64,000 bases of DNA from Mycolicibacterium bacteremicum (GCF_002086115.1 NZ_MVHJ01000002.1:248001-312000), one strand, 5' to 3'; counted from the first letter of the stretch, positions 1 through 9,506 are shown. The notes: a model not told the origin generated them from the sequence alone. A program made the numbers and translations.

Positions 1-708
1 GCCGAACTCGGCAACGCGACGTCGACCGGACTGATCGATGGCGCATCGGATGACAAGCCGACACTGATCGTCCCGCTCGGCTCGACCGAGCAGCACGGCC
101 CGCACCTGCCGCTGGACACCGACACCCGCATCGCGACGGCAGTCGGGCGCGCGGTGGCGGCCCGGTTCGGCGACGGATGGCTGCTGGCGCCGGCGCTGCA
201 CTATGGCGCCAGCGGTGAACACGAGGGGTTCGGCGGCACCATCTCGATCGGCACCACGGTGTTGCAGCTACTCCTGATCGAGTACGGCCGGTCGGCCTGC
301 AACTGGGCCCGCCGCGTGGTTTTCGTCAACGGGCACGGCGGCAATGTCGATGCGCTGGCCGGGGCGGTGGCACTGCTGCGGACCGAGGGACGCGATGCCG
401 GCTGGTGTTCGTGCAGCGTCGCCGGGGCCGACGCACATGCCGGTCATACCGAAACATCGGTATTGCTACATATTTCACCCGGTGACGTGCGCCGTGACGC
501 CCAGGTGGCCGGTAATCGCGCGCCGCTGTCGGAGATCATGCCGGCCATGCGCGCCGGCGGGGTCGCGGCCGTCAGCGCCGTGGGTGTGCTCGGCGATGCG
601 ACGACGGCTACGGCGGCCGATGGTGCACGGTACTTTGCCGCTATGGTCGACGGGTGTGCCCGCAAAGTGGCGGACTGGGCACCGAACGGACGGGGGATGC
701 TCACATGA
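1..708 (+). CDS. mftE: Mycofactocin system creatininase-family peptidase MftE (5' end missing)
   Basis: The reading frame is open from base 1, so the start codon lies outside the window; 235 residues are visible, close to full family length. Creatininase-fold metal sites are present: [15 protein letters not shown] near the visible N-terminus and [11 protein letters not shown] further on. By family knowledge MftE trims the MftC-modified MftA peptide to release the C-terminal Val-Tyr-derived core of the redox cofactor mycofactocin. The gene's identity rests largely on context: its stop overlaps the start of mftF (ATGA), and mftG follows. It is probably a cytosolic enzyme translated from the mft operon mRNA. 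Confidence 0.93.
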   Translation, partial: AELGNATSTGLIDGASDDKPTLIVPLGSTEQHGPHLPLDTDTRIATAVGRAVAARFGDGWLLAPALHYGASGEHEGFGGTISIGTTVLQLLLIEYGRSACNWARRVVFVNGHGGNVDALAGAVALLRTEGRDAGWCSCSVAGADAHAGHTETSVLLHISPGDVRRDAQVAGNRAPLSEIMPAMRAGGVAAVSAVGVLGDATTATAADGARYFAAMVDGCARKVADWAPNGRGMLT

Positions 709-2117
709 CCGGGCCGCGGCTACCGGACGGATTCGTCGTCCAGGTCGACCGGCGGGTCAAGGTGCTCGGCGCCGGGTCGGCGCTGCTGGGTGGCTCCCCG
801 ACCCGGCTGCTGCGGCTCGCGCCGGTGGCCCAGACCATGCTCGACGGCGGCCGCCTCGAGGTCAACGATGCGCTGTCGGCACAGCTGGCACGCACCCTGC
901 TCGACGCCACGGTGGCACACCCGCGCCCGGCCAGCGGGCCGTCGCACCACGACGTGACCGTCGTTGTCCCGGTGCGGGACAACATTTTCGGTGTTGCCAG
1001 GTTGGTGCGGTCACTGCGCGACATGCAGGTCGTGGTGGTCGACGACGGGTCCGCGATACCCATCACCGAAGCCGACTTCGACGGGGTGCACTGTGCGGTG
1101 CGGGTGGTGCGGCACGACCGGAGCCGCGGTCCGGCCGCTGCCCGCAACACCGGCATGCGGGCCTGTGTCACCGACTTCGTGGCCTTCCTGGACTCCGACG
1201 TGGTGCCGCGGCGCGGATGGCTGGAAGCATTGCTCGGCCATTTCTGCGACCCGGCCGTGGCGCTGGTGGCCCCGCGCATCGTCAGCCTGCGCGAGCCGGA
1301 GAATCTGGTAGCCCGCTACGAGGCGGTGCGGTCCTCGCTCGATCTGGGGATGCGGGAGGCCCCGGTGATCCCGTTGGGTCCGGTGGCCTACGTGCCCAGC
1401 GCGGCGATCATCTGTCGCCGCAGTGCCCTGGTGGACGTCGGTGGTTTCGATGAGACGCTGAGATCGGGGGAGGACGTCGACCTGTGCTGGCGGCTGGTCG
1501 AGGCCGGTGCTCGGTTGCGCTACGAGCCGATCGCGCTGGTCGGCCACGATCACCGCACCCAGCTGCGGGAGTGGTTTGCCCGCAAGGCCTTCTACGGCGA
1601 ATCCGCCGCGCCGCTGTCGGTCCGGCACCCGGGCAAGACGGCGCCGATGGTGGTGTCGCGCTGGATGCTGCTGCTGTGGACGCTGGCGGCGACGGGCTCG
1701 ACGTTCGGCTACTTCGCGGCCGCTGTCATCGCCGTACTGTTCGGCCGCCGCATCGCCAACTCGCTGGAGACGGTCGAGCCGCAGCCCCGTGAGGTGGCGA
1801 CCATGACCCTGCGCGGAGTGTGGTTCGCCGCCCTGCAGGTCGCCTCGGCGATCTGTCGGCACTACTGGCCGGTCGCACTCCTGGCGGGTCTGCTGTTCCG
1901 CCGATGCCGGCGGGTGGTGTTCGCCGCGGCGGTTCTGGACGGCCTGGTGGACTGGGCGGGCCGGCACAACAGCATCCCGGCCGATACCCACCGGGTAGGA
2001 CTGTTCAGCTACCTGCTGCTCAAGCGGCTGGACGACATCGCCTACGGCCTGGGGTTGTGGACCGGGGTGGTCCGCGAACGGCACCTCGGTGCGCTGAAAC
2101 CCCAGATCCGTACCTGA
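705..2117 (+). CDS. mftF: Mycofactocin glycosyltransferase MftF
   Basis: This 470-residue protein is a family-2 glycosyltransferase. The N-terminal GT-A domain shows [18 protein letters not shown], the DxD-type [12 protein letters not shown] and [11 protein letters not shown], and the C-terminal third has hydrophobic membrane segments. By family knowledge MftF attaches a beta-1,4-glucose chain to premycofactocin. The chosen ATG at 705 overlaps the mftE stop (ATGA), which implies coupled translation; an in-frame upstream start at 654 would lie inside mftE and is less likely. mftG begins six bases after its stop. Confidence 0.93.
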   Translation: MTGPRLPDGFVVQVDRRVKVLGAGSALLGGSPTRLLRLAPVAQTMLDGGRLEVNDALSAQLARTLLDATVAHPRPASGPSHHDVTVVVPVRDNIFGVARLVRSLRDMQVVVVDDGSAIPITEADFDGVHCAVRVVRHDRSRGPAAARNTGMRACVTDFVAFLDSDVVPRRGWLEALLGHFCDPAVALVAPRIVSLREPENLVARYEAVRSSLDLGMREAPVIPLGPVAYVPSAAIICRRSALVDVGGFDETLRSGEDVDLCWRLVEAGARLRYEPIALVGHDHRTQLREWFARKAFYGESAAPLSVRHPGKTAPMVVSRWMLLLWTLAATGSTFGYFAAAVIAVLFGRRIANSLETVEPQPREVATMTLRGVWFAALQVASAICRHYWPVALLAGLLFRRCRRVVFAAAVLDGLVDWAGRHNSIPADTHRVGLFSYLLLKRLDDIAYGLGLWTGVVRERHLGALKPQIRT

Positions 2118-2122
2118 CCGGC

Positions 2123-3490
2123 GTGCGGGTTCTCATCGTCGGAGCGGGTAGCGCTGGTTCGATTCTCGCCGAGCGTCTTTCGCGCGAACCCGAATGCCAT
2201 GTGACCGTCGTGGAGGCCGGCCCGCCGGCAGCCGGTCAGGCGCTCACCGACGCGCACCGACTCCCCATCGGGCCGGCCAGTCCCGTCACGGCCAGATACC
2301 CGGCGAACTTGACCGATGCCCCGGACCGGCCGGTGAGCCTGGTGCGCGGTGCGGTGGTCGGCGGCTCGGGTGCCATCAACGGTGGCTACTTCTGCCGGGG
2401 TCGCGCGGGTGACTTCGACGGGTGGGGTGTACCGGGCTGGTCCTTCGACGATGTGCTGCCGCATTTCCGCGCCCTCGAGACCGACCACGATTTCAGCGGC
2501 CCGCTGCATGGCGCGTCCGGCCCGATCCCGATCCGCCGGACCCGCGAATTCAGCAGCGGGACACGACAGTTCATCGACGCGGCGCGTGACCGCGGTTTCG
2601 ACTGGATCGATGATCTCAACGGTGCCCAGACCGACCGCGGCGTCGGTGCGCTGCCGCTCAACGTCGCCGACGGCCGGCGCTGCGGGCCCGGGGCGGTGGT
2701 CCTGGCCCCCGCGTTGGGGCGACCAAACCTGGTTCTGCACACCGATACCCGGGTACGGTCGATCCGCTTCGCCGGGCACCGGGCCACCGGAGTCGACGTG
2801 CGTGGGCCGGCCGGTGACGCGAGCCTGCACGCCGACCGGATCATCCTGTGCGCCGGGGCCATCGCGACCGCACAGCTGCTGATGCTGTCGGGCTGCGGGC
2901 CGGCCGATGCGCTCACCCGGGCCGGCGTGCCGGTGCTGGTCGATCTGCCGGTGGGGGTGGGCTTCGCCGACCATCCGGAGTGGTTGCTGCCGACCGCGTG
3001 GCCGGCAACCCCCGGCCGTACCCCGCTGGAAGCTGCGCTGGCCGTCGATGATCTGGAGATACGTTTGTACACAACTGGTTTCGCAGAGATGGTGGGGGAG
3101 GTGCCCACTGACCCGCCGCATATCGGGGTGGCGTTGATGCGTCCGACCGGTCGTGGCCGCCTGACGCTGATCTCCGCCGATCCCACCGTCCCGCCGCGGA
3201 TCGAGCACCACTACGACTCGGTGGCCGGTGATGTGGCGGCGCTGCGCGAGGGTGCGGACCTGGCTCGCGACATCGCCGGGATCGGCGCCACCGAGGCCAA
3301 CTGGTCCACCACCCAGCATCTCTGCGGCACGGCGCCGATGGGTGCGGTGCTCGATGCCCGGTGCCGGGTGCTCGGGGTGGACGGGCTGTGGGTGGCCGAC
3401 GGCTCGATCCTGCCCGAGATCACTTCGCGTGGACCGCATGCCACCATCGCCATGATCGGGCACCGCGTCGCGGAGTTCATCACCGACTAG
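2123..3490 (+). CDS. mftG: Mycofactocin-associated GMC oxidoreductase MftG
   Basis: This is a 455-residue flavoprotein of the glucose-methanol-choline family. The start is a GTG at 2123, giving an N-terminus that goes straight into the FAD-binding Rossmann motif GAGSAGSILAERLS. The GMC signature VRGAVVGGSGAINGGYFCRG follows, and the C-terminus carries LWVADGSILPEITSRGPHA and a GHRVAEFI tail. By family knowledge MftG oxidises reduced mycofactocin and passes electrons towards the respiratory chain, which supports growth on alcohols. It begins six bases after the mftF stop and is the last mft gene here. Confidence 0.92.
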   Translation: MRVLIVGAGSAGSILAERLSREPECHVTVVEAGPPAAGQALTDAHRLPIGPASPVTARYPANLTDAPDRPVSLVRGAVVGGSGAINGGYFCRGRAGDFDGWGVPGWSFDDVLPHFRALETDHDFSGPLHGASGPIPIRRTREFSSGTRQFIDAARDRGFDWIDDLNGAQTDRGVGALPLNVADGRRCGPGAVVLAPALGRPNLVLHTDTRVRSIRFAGHRATGVDVRGPAGDASLHADRIILCAGAIATAQLLMLSGCGPADALTRAGVPVLVDLPVGVGFADHPEWLLPTAWPATPGRTPLEAALAVDDLEIRLYTTGFAEMVGEVPTDPPHIGVALMRPTGRGRLTLISADPTVPPRIEHHYDSVAGDVAALREGADLARDIAGIGATEANWSTTQHLCGTAPMGAVLDARCRVLGVDGLWVADGSILPEITSRGPHATIAMIGHRVAEFITD

Positions 3491-3491
3491 G

Positions 3492-5084
3492 TCAACCGCG
3501 GTGCCTGCCGGTGCGGCGCAGGGCGCGCACGGGTCGCAGTTGCCGGTCGTCGCGTCCCGGTGCCCACAGTCCGATGATGACGGCGCTGGCCCCCACGATG
3601 ATCGCGAGCCCGAGCAACGAGGAGCTCATCGACTCGACGAATGCCGCCCTGCTCAGCTCGGCGATATCGGCCCCCTGGGGGCCGAGCCTGGAGGCCACCT
3701 CCAAGGCCTGGCCGAGTGAACCGGCCACGGCATCACGGGCGGGTGCGGGCAGCTCGGCGGGGACCCGGGATTCGACCGTCTCGGTGTACCGGGCCGCGAG
3801 CAACGACCCGGCCAGTGCGATGCCGAGGGCGGCACCGACCTCGCGGGTGGTGTCGTTGACCGCGGAGGCGACGCCCTGCTTGTCATCGGGGGCGGTGTTC
3901 ATGATCGCCGAAGTCGTTGGGGCGGTCAGCAAGCCGATACCGAAGCTCATGACCAGCATGGGCCAGCCGACGGCGCCGTAGCCGTCGCCGAGCGCCACGT
4001 CGGTCATCAGCAGGAAACCGGCCGAGATGAGCGCCAGTCCGGTGAACACCACAAGACGCAGCCCCAGCCGGGGCAGGTACCAGAACGACGTCGCCGACAG
4101 CAGCAGGACCGGACCCATCAGGGGGGTGAGCGCGAATGCGGTTTTCATCGGGGTGTAGCCGAGTATCAGCTGCATGTGCTGCATGACGATGTAGAAGTAG
4201 CCGAACATCGACAGGAAGAACACCGTGATGGCCGCCGCGCCGGTGGCAAAAGCCGGATTCGCGAACAGTCGCACATCCAGCAGCGGGTTCGCACGTCTCG
4301 TCTCGACCACACCGAAGGCCAGCGTGAGCAACACCCCGGCGACGATGCATCCGATGACCAGTGCATCGGACCAGCCGCGAGCCGGTGCCTCAAGGATGCC
4401 GAACACCAGGGCGGCCACACCGCCGCCGATCAGGACCGCGCCCGGCCAGTCGAGTGGTTTGGCCACCGACTCCCGTGAGGTTGCCACGGTCAACCCGAGC
4501 CCGAAGAGCACCGCGGCGGCGCCGGCGAACGCCCAGAAGATGACCTGCCACGGCCAGAAATGCAGGATGCCCCCGGAGCCGAGCATGCCCAGGATCGCGC
4601 CCGATCCTGCCGCCCCCGCCCAGATTCCGACGGCCTTGTTGCGCTGGCTCTTCGGATATGCGGCGGTGATCAGCGACAGCGTCGCCGGCATGACGAAGGC
4701 AGCGCCCGCTCCGGCCACGCCGCGCGCGATGATCAGGTGCATCGGGTCCGACCAGACTGCCGGGGCCGCCGAGGCCACCCCGAACACGGCCAATCCGAGC
4801 AGCAGCGCGCCCCGGCGGCCGTAACGGTCACCGAGGGCGCCGGCCGGCAACAACAGGCAGGCCAGTACCAGCGTGTAGCTGTCCACGATCCAGGTGAGCT
4901 GGGTCTGGGTGGCCGATGTGGCCGTGGCGAGATCGGGGAGTGCGGTGTTGAGCGCCACCATCGACGAGATGACAAGCAGCACACCGAAACACGCGATTGT
5001 CAAGGTCCAGGCGCGGGCCCGCGGCGAGAGGTCCGCGAGAGCGGCGTCGGTAGGCCGGTCCGACTCGGCGAGTGTGTCGACCAT
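3492..5084 (-). CDS. MFS drug exporter, DHA2 (14-helix) type
   Basis: This 530-residue polytopic protein has the length and hydrophobic pattern expected of 14 membrane helices. Motif A is clear after helix 2 (GALGDRYGRRGAL), helix 1 is preceded by a conserved acidic/polar region (WIVDSYTLVLACLLLPAG), and a motif-C-like Gly-rich stretch follows (GAAGSGAILGMLGSGG). These fit an EmrB/QacA-type proton-coupled exporter; the substrate cannot be read from sequence. It is convergent with mftG (one base between the stops) and divergent from a TetR gene, with a perfect inverted repeat between them, so it is probably repressed by that regulator. Confidence 0.88.
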   Translation of the reverse strand: MVDTLAESDRPTDAALADLSPRARAWTLTIACFGVLLVISSMVALNTALPDLATATSATQTQLTWIVDSYTLVLACLLLPAGALGDRYGRRGALLLGLAVFGVASAAPAVWSDPMHLIIARGVAGAGAAFVMPATLSLITAAYPKSQRNKAVGIWAGAAGSGAILGMLGSGGILHFWPWQVIFWAFAGAAAVLFGLGLTVATSRESVAKPLDWPGAVLIGGGVAALVFGILEAPARGWSDALVIGCIVAGVLLTLAFGVVETRRANPLLDVRLFANPAFATGAAAITVFFLSMFGYFYIVMQHMQLILGYTPMKTAFALTPLMGPVLLLSATSFWYLPRLGLRLVVFTGLALISAGFLLMTDVALGDGYGAVGWPMLVMSFGIGLLTAPTTSAIMNTAPDDKQGVASAVNDTTREVGAALGIALAGSLLAARYTETVESRVPAELPAPARDAVAGSLGQALEVASRLGPQGADIAELSRAAFVESMSSSLLGLAIIVGASAVIIGLWAPGRDDRQLRPVRALRRTGRHRG

Positions 5085-5133
5085 TGCCCCACTTTCGACG
5101 AGTGCGTTATTTTTGATACTGCCCGTCTGGTTT

Positions 5134-5150
5134 CGAGACTAACAGTCTCG
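5134..5150. promoter_or_regulatory. Candidate TetR operator between exporter and regulator
   Basis: A perfect inverted repeat, CGAGACT-AAC-AGTCTCG (7-bp arms, 3-bp spacer), sits in the 92-bp divergent intergenic region. It lies 26 bp before the tetR start and about 50 bp from the exporter start, so one dimer site could control both. The function is inferred from symmetry and placement. Confidence 0.6.
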
Positions 5151-5176
5151 TTGGCGGTGGGGAAGGGAGATCTCCG

Positions 5177-5830
5177 ATGGCTGCCGCACACACCGACCCG
5201 CGGCCGGCCCGCTCGAGGGCCCGGCTGTTGGAGGCTGCCACGGCGCTGCTGCGCACCGGCGGTCCCAGTGCGGTGACGGTCGACGCTGTGATCCGCGCGT
5301 CCAATGTCGCCCGCGCCACGCTGTATCGCCACTTTCCCAGCGGGAATGACCTGTTGGCGGCCGCGTTTCACGCGCTGATCCCGCCCGCGCCGATGCCGCC
5401 CGAGGACGGTACGTTGCGCGACCGCCTGGTGGCCACGTTGGACAGCTTCGCCGACCTGATCGCCGAGGCGCCGATCAGCCTCGCCGCAACCTCATGGCTG
5501 GCGCTCGGCGGCGGGCTGGATCCGTCGTGGTGGCGGGGAGTCCACGATGCCGAGAGCGAGGCGGTGCGCACGCTGCGGGAACGGGTCGCCGACCAGTACG
5601 CAGCGCCCTTCAGTGCGATCTTCGACAGCCCACAGGCCGTCGCCGAGGTCGGTGTGATCGATCAGGTGCAGGCGGTTGCCCTGCTGCTCGGCCCGATCGT
5701 GCTGGGAAAGTTCAGCACGTTGACCGACTTCGACTACCGCGAGGTTGCGCGGTCGGCCGTCGACGGCTTCCTGGCGACCCACCGGCGGCCCGGTGTCAGC
5801 GCAACGAGTACCGGATCGGCAGGTGCTTGA
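5177..5830 (+). CDS. TetR-family transcriptional regulator
   Basis: This is a 217-residue protein with the N-terminal TetR helix-turn-helix at about residues 33-65 (VDAVIRASNVARATLYRHF) and a divergent, mostly helical ligand domain. A good Shine-Dalgarno (GGAAGGGAG) precedes the ATG. It is divergent from the DHA2 exporter and likely represses both genes through the shared palindrome. Its 3' end overlaps the 3' end of the convergent P450 gene by 35 bp. Confidence 0.88.
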   Translation: MAAAHTDPRPARSRARLLEAATALLRTGGPSAVTVDAVIRASNVARATLYRHFPSGNDLLAAAFHALIPPAPMPPEDGTLRDRLVATLDSFADLIAEAPISLAATSWLALGGGLDPSWWRGVHDAESEAVRTLRERVADQYAAPFSAIFDSPQAVAEVGVIDQVQAVALLLGPIVLGKFSTLTDFDYREVARSAVDGFLATHRRPGVSATSTGSAGA

Positions 5831-7061
5831 GCCCGCCGACGAACGTCGTCGCCGACAACTCCGGGGTACCGGCCAGCTCGATCGAGTCCAGCCGCGAGAC
5901 CAACTCGGTGAACAGGCTGTTCATCTCCATGCGGGCCAGCGCCGCACCGAGGCAGAAGTGCACCCCGTAGCCGAAGGCCACGTGCTTGTTGTTCTCGCGG
6001 CCCACATCGAAGCGGAACGGATCGGTGAACACGTCCTCGTCGCGGTTTCCCGAAACGTAAGCGAGGTAGACGGATTCGCCTTCGGCGATCGGTACGCCCC
6101 GAACATCGGTGTCGGCGGTGGCGGTACGCATGAACTCCTTCACCGGGGTCGACCACCGGATCATCTCCTCGACCGCGGTGCCCATCAGATCCGGTTGTGC
6201 CCGCAACCGGTCGAGCTGATCCGGGTTCTCGATCAGCGCGAGTAGTCCGCCGGAGATCGCGTCCTTGGTGGTGTCGTGGCCGGCGCTGGCGACGATCGTG
6301 TAGTAGGACACGGTGTCCACGTCGGAGAGCGGTTCACCGTCGATGCGGCCGTTGGCGATCGCGGAAGCGAGGTCGCCGGTCGGGTTCGCGCGCCGTGACG
6401 CGGTCAGTTGGGAGAAGTAGGCGAAGAAGTCGAGCAGGACCTGAAGCTGGTCCTCCAACGAGCCACCCTCGCGCTTGTACTCGTCGTCGTCGCCGCCGAA
6501 CATCTCCTGGGTCAGCATGTGCATGCGCCCGTAGTCCTCTTCGGGCAGGCCGAGCAGCGACATGATCACGTACAGCGGGAATTGCACCGCGATGTCGGTG
6601 ACGAAATCGCATTCCGGCCCGATGTCGCGCATCTGGTCGACATAACGTCTGGCCAACTCGTCGACGCGAACCTTGAGATCGCGCATCGCCTTGGGGCGGA
6701 ACCAATCCGCGCCGATGGCGCGCACCTTGCGATGGTGTGGGTCGTCCATGTGGATCAGGGTGCGCAGGCCCATACCCGATTCGAGTTGCTGCTTGGCCAG
6801 GTCGTCGGCGGCGGCGGTGGCCAGCAGCGGGCGCGGCTCGTTGATGAACAGGTTGTTCTCGCGTTCGATGGCCATGATGTCGGCGTGTTTGGTGACGGCC
6901 CAGAAAGGTCGGTAGAGCCGGGACTCGACCTTGACGACCGGTTCGTGGTGGCGCAGGTACGTCATCGCCTCGTGCAGTCGCGCGTCGTCGGCGTAGGCCT
7001 TCGGCTCGACAAAGACTTTCGCGTACTCGCTGGCCCGGTCATCCTTGGTCGGAGTGCTCAT
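5796..7061 (-). CDS. Cytochrome P450
   Basis: This soluble bacterial-type P450 has 421 residues. The I-helix oxygen-activation motif is AGHDTTKDAISGG, the K-helix ExxR is EMIRW, and the heme-binding loop is FGYGVHFCLGAALAR, with the axial thiolate at Cys370. The ATG at 7061 is preceded by a strong AAGGAG; an in-frame upstream start at 7097 would add 12 residues with no ribosome site. No ferredoxin or reductase gene is adjacent. Substrate is unknown; many mycobacterial relatives act on sterols or fatty acids, but nothing here proves that. It is divergent from the carboxylesterase gene. Confidence 0.93.
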   Translation of the reverse strand: MSTPTKDDRASEYAKVFVEPKAYADDARLHEAMTYLRHHEPVVKVESRLYRPFWAVTKHADIMAIERENNLFINEPRPLLATAAADDLAKQQLESGMGLRTLIHMDDPHHRKVRAIGADWFRPKAMRDLKVRVDELARRYVDQMRDIGPECDFVTDIAVQFPLYVIMSLLGLPEEDYGRMHMLTQEMFGGDDDEYKREGGSLEDQLQVLLDFFAYFSQLTASRRANPTGDLASAIANGRIDGEPLSDVDTVSYYTIVASAGHDTTKDAISGGLLALIENPDQLDRLRAQPDLMGTAVEEMIRWSTPVKEFMRTATADTDVRGVPIAEGESVYLAYVSGNRDEDVFTDPFRFDVGRENNKHVAFGYGVHFCLGAALARMEMNSLFTELVSRLDSIELAGTPELSATTFVGGLKHLPIRYSLR

Positions 7062-7083
7062 CAACAGTCTCCTTCGCGCTGTC

Positions 7084-7097
7084 TTGACGGGTGTCAA
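7084..7097. promoter_or_regulatory. Short inverted repeat upstream of the P450 gene
   Basis: TTGAC-GGGT-GTCAA forms 5-bp perfect arms 22 bp upstream of the P450 start, in the 108-bp region between the P450 and esterase genes. It could be an operator, but the arms are short and no regulator gene is adjacent. Confidence 0.28.
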
Positions 7098-7157
7098 TTC
7101 GCAGTCTAGGGGTGCCTACCTACCCGCACGCCCGGAATACGGCGAATCGCCGTCGCC

Positions 7158-7163
7158 TAGGCT
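7158..7163 (+). promoter_or_regulatory. Candidate -10 box giving a leaderless esterase mRNA
   Basis: TAGGCT ends six bases before the GTG start of the carboxylesterase. With a usual 6-7 base spacing, transcription would begin at or next to the start codon. No Shine-Dalgarno is seen, in keeping with leaderless initiation, which is common in mycobacteria. Confidence 0.5.
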
Positions 7164-7169
7164 CGATCC

Positions 7170-8768
7170 GTGCACTTCTCGTCGCGATGGGTCCATCGCA
7201 CGCTGGCGCTGCTGATGGTCGTGGTGTTCGCGGTGGCCTGCAGTCGCGGGAGCGGTGCTGCGCCGGCGTCGCTGCCGCCCGACCCATCGGTGGTGCGAAC
7301 CGCCGACGGCCTGGTCCGCGGCACGGCGACGCTCGACAAGCGGCATTTCGCCGGAATCCCGTATGCCGCGCCGCCGGTGGGGCCGCTGCGCTGGCAACCG
7401 CCCCAGTCGGTGGCGCCCTGGCCGGGGGTGCGGGACGCGACCAAGACCGGGCCGCGGTGTCTGCAGGACGAGGGCAGTGATGTCGAGTTCGGCAGGCAGA
7501 CCGACGAGGACTGTCTGACGCTCAACGTGTGGACGCCGGAACCTGCCGAAGAGCTTCGGCCGGTGATGGTTTGGCTGCACGGCGGCGCCTTCATCAACGG
7601 CAACGGTGCGATGTACGACTCGCGCTGGCTCGTCGACCGCGGAGACATCGTCGTGGTCACACTCAACTATCGGCTGGGCGCGCTGGGCTTCCTCGCCCAT
7701 CCCGCGCTCGGCCCGCCCGGCGCCGTCGGCAACTATGGGCTGCAGGACCAGCAGGCGGCGCTGCGCTGGGTGCGCAACAACATCGCGGCATTCGGTGGCG
7801 ACCCCGACAAGGTGACCATCGCCGGCGAGTCGGCCGGCGGCATGTCGGTGTGCGATCACATGGTCGCGCCGGACTCGCAGGGTCTGTTCCGGGCGGCAGT
7901 CATCCAGAGTGGACCCTGCCAGGCGCAGATCGCGCTGCCGCAGGCCGAACGGGTCAGCGTGGACTTCGCGCGCGATGTCGGCTGCGGTGACCCCGCGGCG
8001 GCCGCCGCCTGCCTACGCGGGCTGCCGGCCCACGAACTGGATAAACCGGTGTGGTACGGCCGAATCGGCGAGGACACCCTCAGCGGCCCGGTGTACGGGA
8101 CCGCAGCCCTGCCCGAGGATCCGATGGTCGCCATCCGGGAGGGCCGGGCCGCCGACGTGCCGGTGCTGATCGGCAGCAATCGCGACGAGTTCACCCTGTT
8201 CGCGGCGCTGCAATATCTGCGCGGCGCGCGCCAATACGCCGCCGGCGAATACCCCGATCTGCTGGCCGACACGTTCGGGCCGCAGTCCGCCACGGTCGGT
8301 GCGCGTTACCCGCTGGAGCGGTACGGCGGCAGTGCCGCGCTGGCGTATTCGGCGGCGGTCACCGACGGAGTGTTCGCCTGCGTGGCGGGCCGGATGGCCG
8401 GTCAGCTGTCCGCGGTGAACGCGGTGTACGCCTACGAGTTCGCCGATCCGAAACCGCCCACGCCGGAACCCATGCGCACCTTGCCGTTTCCCGTCGGCGC
8501 CAGTCACTCGTTGGAACTGCGTTATCTGTTCGACGTCGGCGGGGCACCGCCGCTGGACCCGGCGCAGCAGCGGCTGTCCGACCAGATGATCGACTACTGG
8601 ACGTCATTCGTGCGCACCGGCGCACCCGGCGCCGACGGCGCACCCGAGTGGCCGGAGGTGTCCGGCGGTGGCCCGTGGATGTCATTGCGGCCCGACGGGC
8701 CGCGGGTGGTCACCGACTTCGACCAAGAGCACCAGTGCGAATTCTGGGCCGGTCTCACAGGGCGGTAG
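7170..8768 (+). CDS. Secreted/lipoprotein-like type-B carboxylesterase
   Basis: This is a 532-residue alpha/beta hydrolase of the carboxylesterase type-B family. The N-terminus is a signal sequence ending in VFAVACSRG, so Cys may be lipidated. The oxyanion region is WLHGGAFINGNG, the nucleophile is Ser221 in GESAGG, and the catalytic His is probably His446 in ASHSLE. An early SEDC-type motif appears as DEDCLTLNVW. It should hydrolyse carboxylic esters outside the membrane; natural substrates are unknown. The GTG start is supported by the signal peptide and by the -10 box placed for leaderless transcription. Confidence 0.9.
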   Translation: MHFSSRWVHRTLALLMVVVFAVACSRGSGAAPASLPPDPSVVRTADGLVRGTATLDKRHFAGIPYAAPPVGPLRWQPPQSVAPWPGVRDATKTGPRCLQDEGSDVEFGRQTDEDCLTLNVWTPEPAEELRPVMVWLHGGAFINGNGAMYDSRWLVDRGDIVVVTLNYRLGALGFLAHPALGPPGAVGNYGLQDQQAALRWVRNNIAAFGGDPDKVTIAGESAGGMSVCDHMVAPDSQGLFRAAVIQSGPCQAQIALPQAERVSVDFARDVGCGDPAAAAACLRGLPAHELDKPVWYGRIGEDTLSGPVYGTAALPEDPMVAIREGRAADVPVLIGSNRDEFTLFAALQYLRGARQYAAGEYPDLLADTFGPQSATVGARYPLERYGGSAALAYSAAVTDGVFACVAGRMAGQLSAVNAVYAYEFADPKPPTPEPMRTLPFPVGASHSLELRYLFDVGGAPPLDPAQQRLSDQMIDYWTSFVRTGAPGADGAPEWPEVSGGGPWMSLRPDGPRVVTDFDQEHQCEFWAGLTGR

Positions 8769-8839
8769 TGGAGTTCGCGGCCGGCTTGGTCAACGGGTGT
8801 GATCAGCGACGGCGAACTGGTCCGTGGGGGACACGGCAC

Positions 8840-9334
8840 CTATCTCTGATCGGCCCGGTGCGCCGCGGCCGGGGTCACCCAGGTCGTGATGTCGGCGTGC
8901 ACGACCTCGGCGCCGGTGCGGTCGGTGATGGCAACCGGCACCACGATCTCGGTGCCCTCCTCAATCGTCGCGAAATCGGGCGGGGTGAACTCGGCCCGCG
9001 CACGCAACGAGGTCGTCGCCTTGGCCAGATATCGGACCGTCATGCCCTTGGGGATCCAGCGGTGGCTGCCCGGCACGGTGGCCTCCATGGCCATCCCCAT
9101 CGCGACCTCGGCGGCATTGCAGGAGGCGATCGCGTGCACGGTGTGCAGATGGTTGTAGACGTAGAACCACTTCGGCACGTCGACCTCCGCAAGCCCGGGT
9201 TCCATCCGGCGGACGTGCGGTAGCACCGAGGCGAAATAGGGCACGCGGACCATGGCCGCGGCCGAGAACAGACGCGTACCCAGGGGTTTTCCGGAGAGCT
9301 GCTGCCAGGCGCGGTAGGTGGGGCTCTCGGTCAT
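8840..9334 (-). CDS. DUF4442 hotdog-fold protein (possible acyl-CoA thioesterase)
   Basis: This 164-residue protein resembles DUF4442 proteins, which have a thioesterase-like hotdog fold. Visible landmarks are HLHTVHAIASCNAAEVAMGM in the first half and RWIPKGMTVRYLAKAT in the second. Biochemical function is not established for this group. The ATG at 9334 has no clear Shine-Dalgarno and lies just seven bases from a perfect 22-bp palindrome, so the gene may be leaderless and tightly repressed. It is convergent with the esterase gene and divergent from the ribosomal operon. Confidence 0.75.
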   Translation of the reverse strand: MTESPTYRAWQQLSGKPLGTRLFSAAAMVRVPYFASVLPHVRRMEPGLAEVDVPKWFYVYNHLHTVHAIASCNAAEVAMGMAMEATVPGSHRWIPKGMTVRYLAKATTSLRARAEFTPPDFATIEEGTEIVVPVAITDRTGAEVVHADITTWVTPAAAHRADQR

Positions 9335-9340
9335 GTACGA

Positions 9341-9362
9341 GATCTTACTGATGAGTAAGATC
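9341..9362. promoter_or_regulatory. Perfect 9+9 bp palindrome, candidate operator
   Basis: GATCTTACT and AGTAAGATC form perfect 9-bp arms around a GATG spacer. The site is immediately upstream of the DUF4442 gene and about 110 bp upstream of the rpsJ promoter. Size and symmetry suit a TetR-type dimer. No regulator gene is adjacent, so the cognate protein would act in trans. Confidence 0.6.
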
Positions 9363-9471
9363 GACTCGGTCCGGCGAGCAGACGCAAACCTGTCCGGTGG
9401 GCCCGGAAATGCTGCACTTTTGTGTCTCTTCGACGGGATATCGCAGGCCTCCAAGCTGCTCAAATGCGGAT

Positions 9472-9500
9472 TTGGAGTGCGCCGGGATCTGAGGCATACT
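9472..9500 (+). promoter_or_regulatory. Candidate SigA-type promoter of the S10 operon
   Basis: TTGGAG (9472-9477) and CATACT (9495-9500) are separated by 17 bp, the standard housekeeping geometry. Transcription would start near 9507 and leave a leader of about 270 bases before rpsJ. Confidence 0.6.
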
Positions 9501-9506
9501 GTTCGG

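Noticed and set aside
1011..2084. Long open frames on the opposite strand of mftF, mftG and many other genes
   Set aside because: They are high-GC shadow frames with Arg/Pro/Ala-rich translations and no family motifs.
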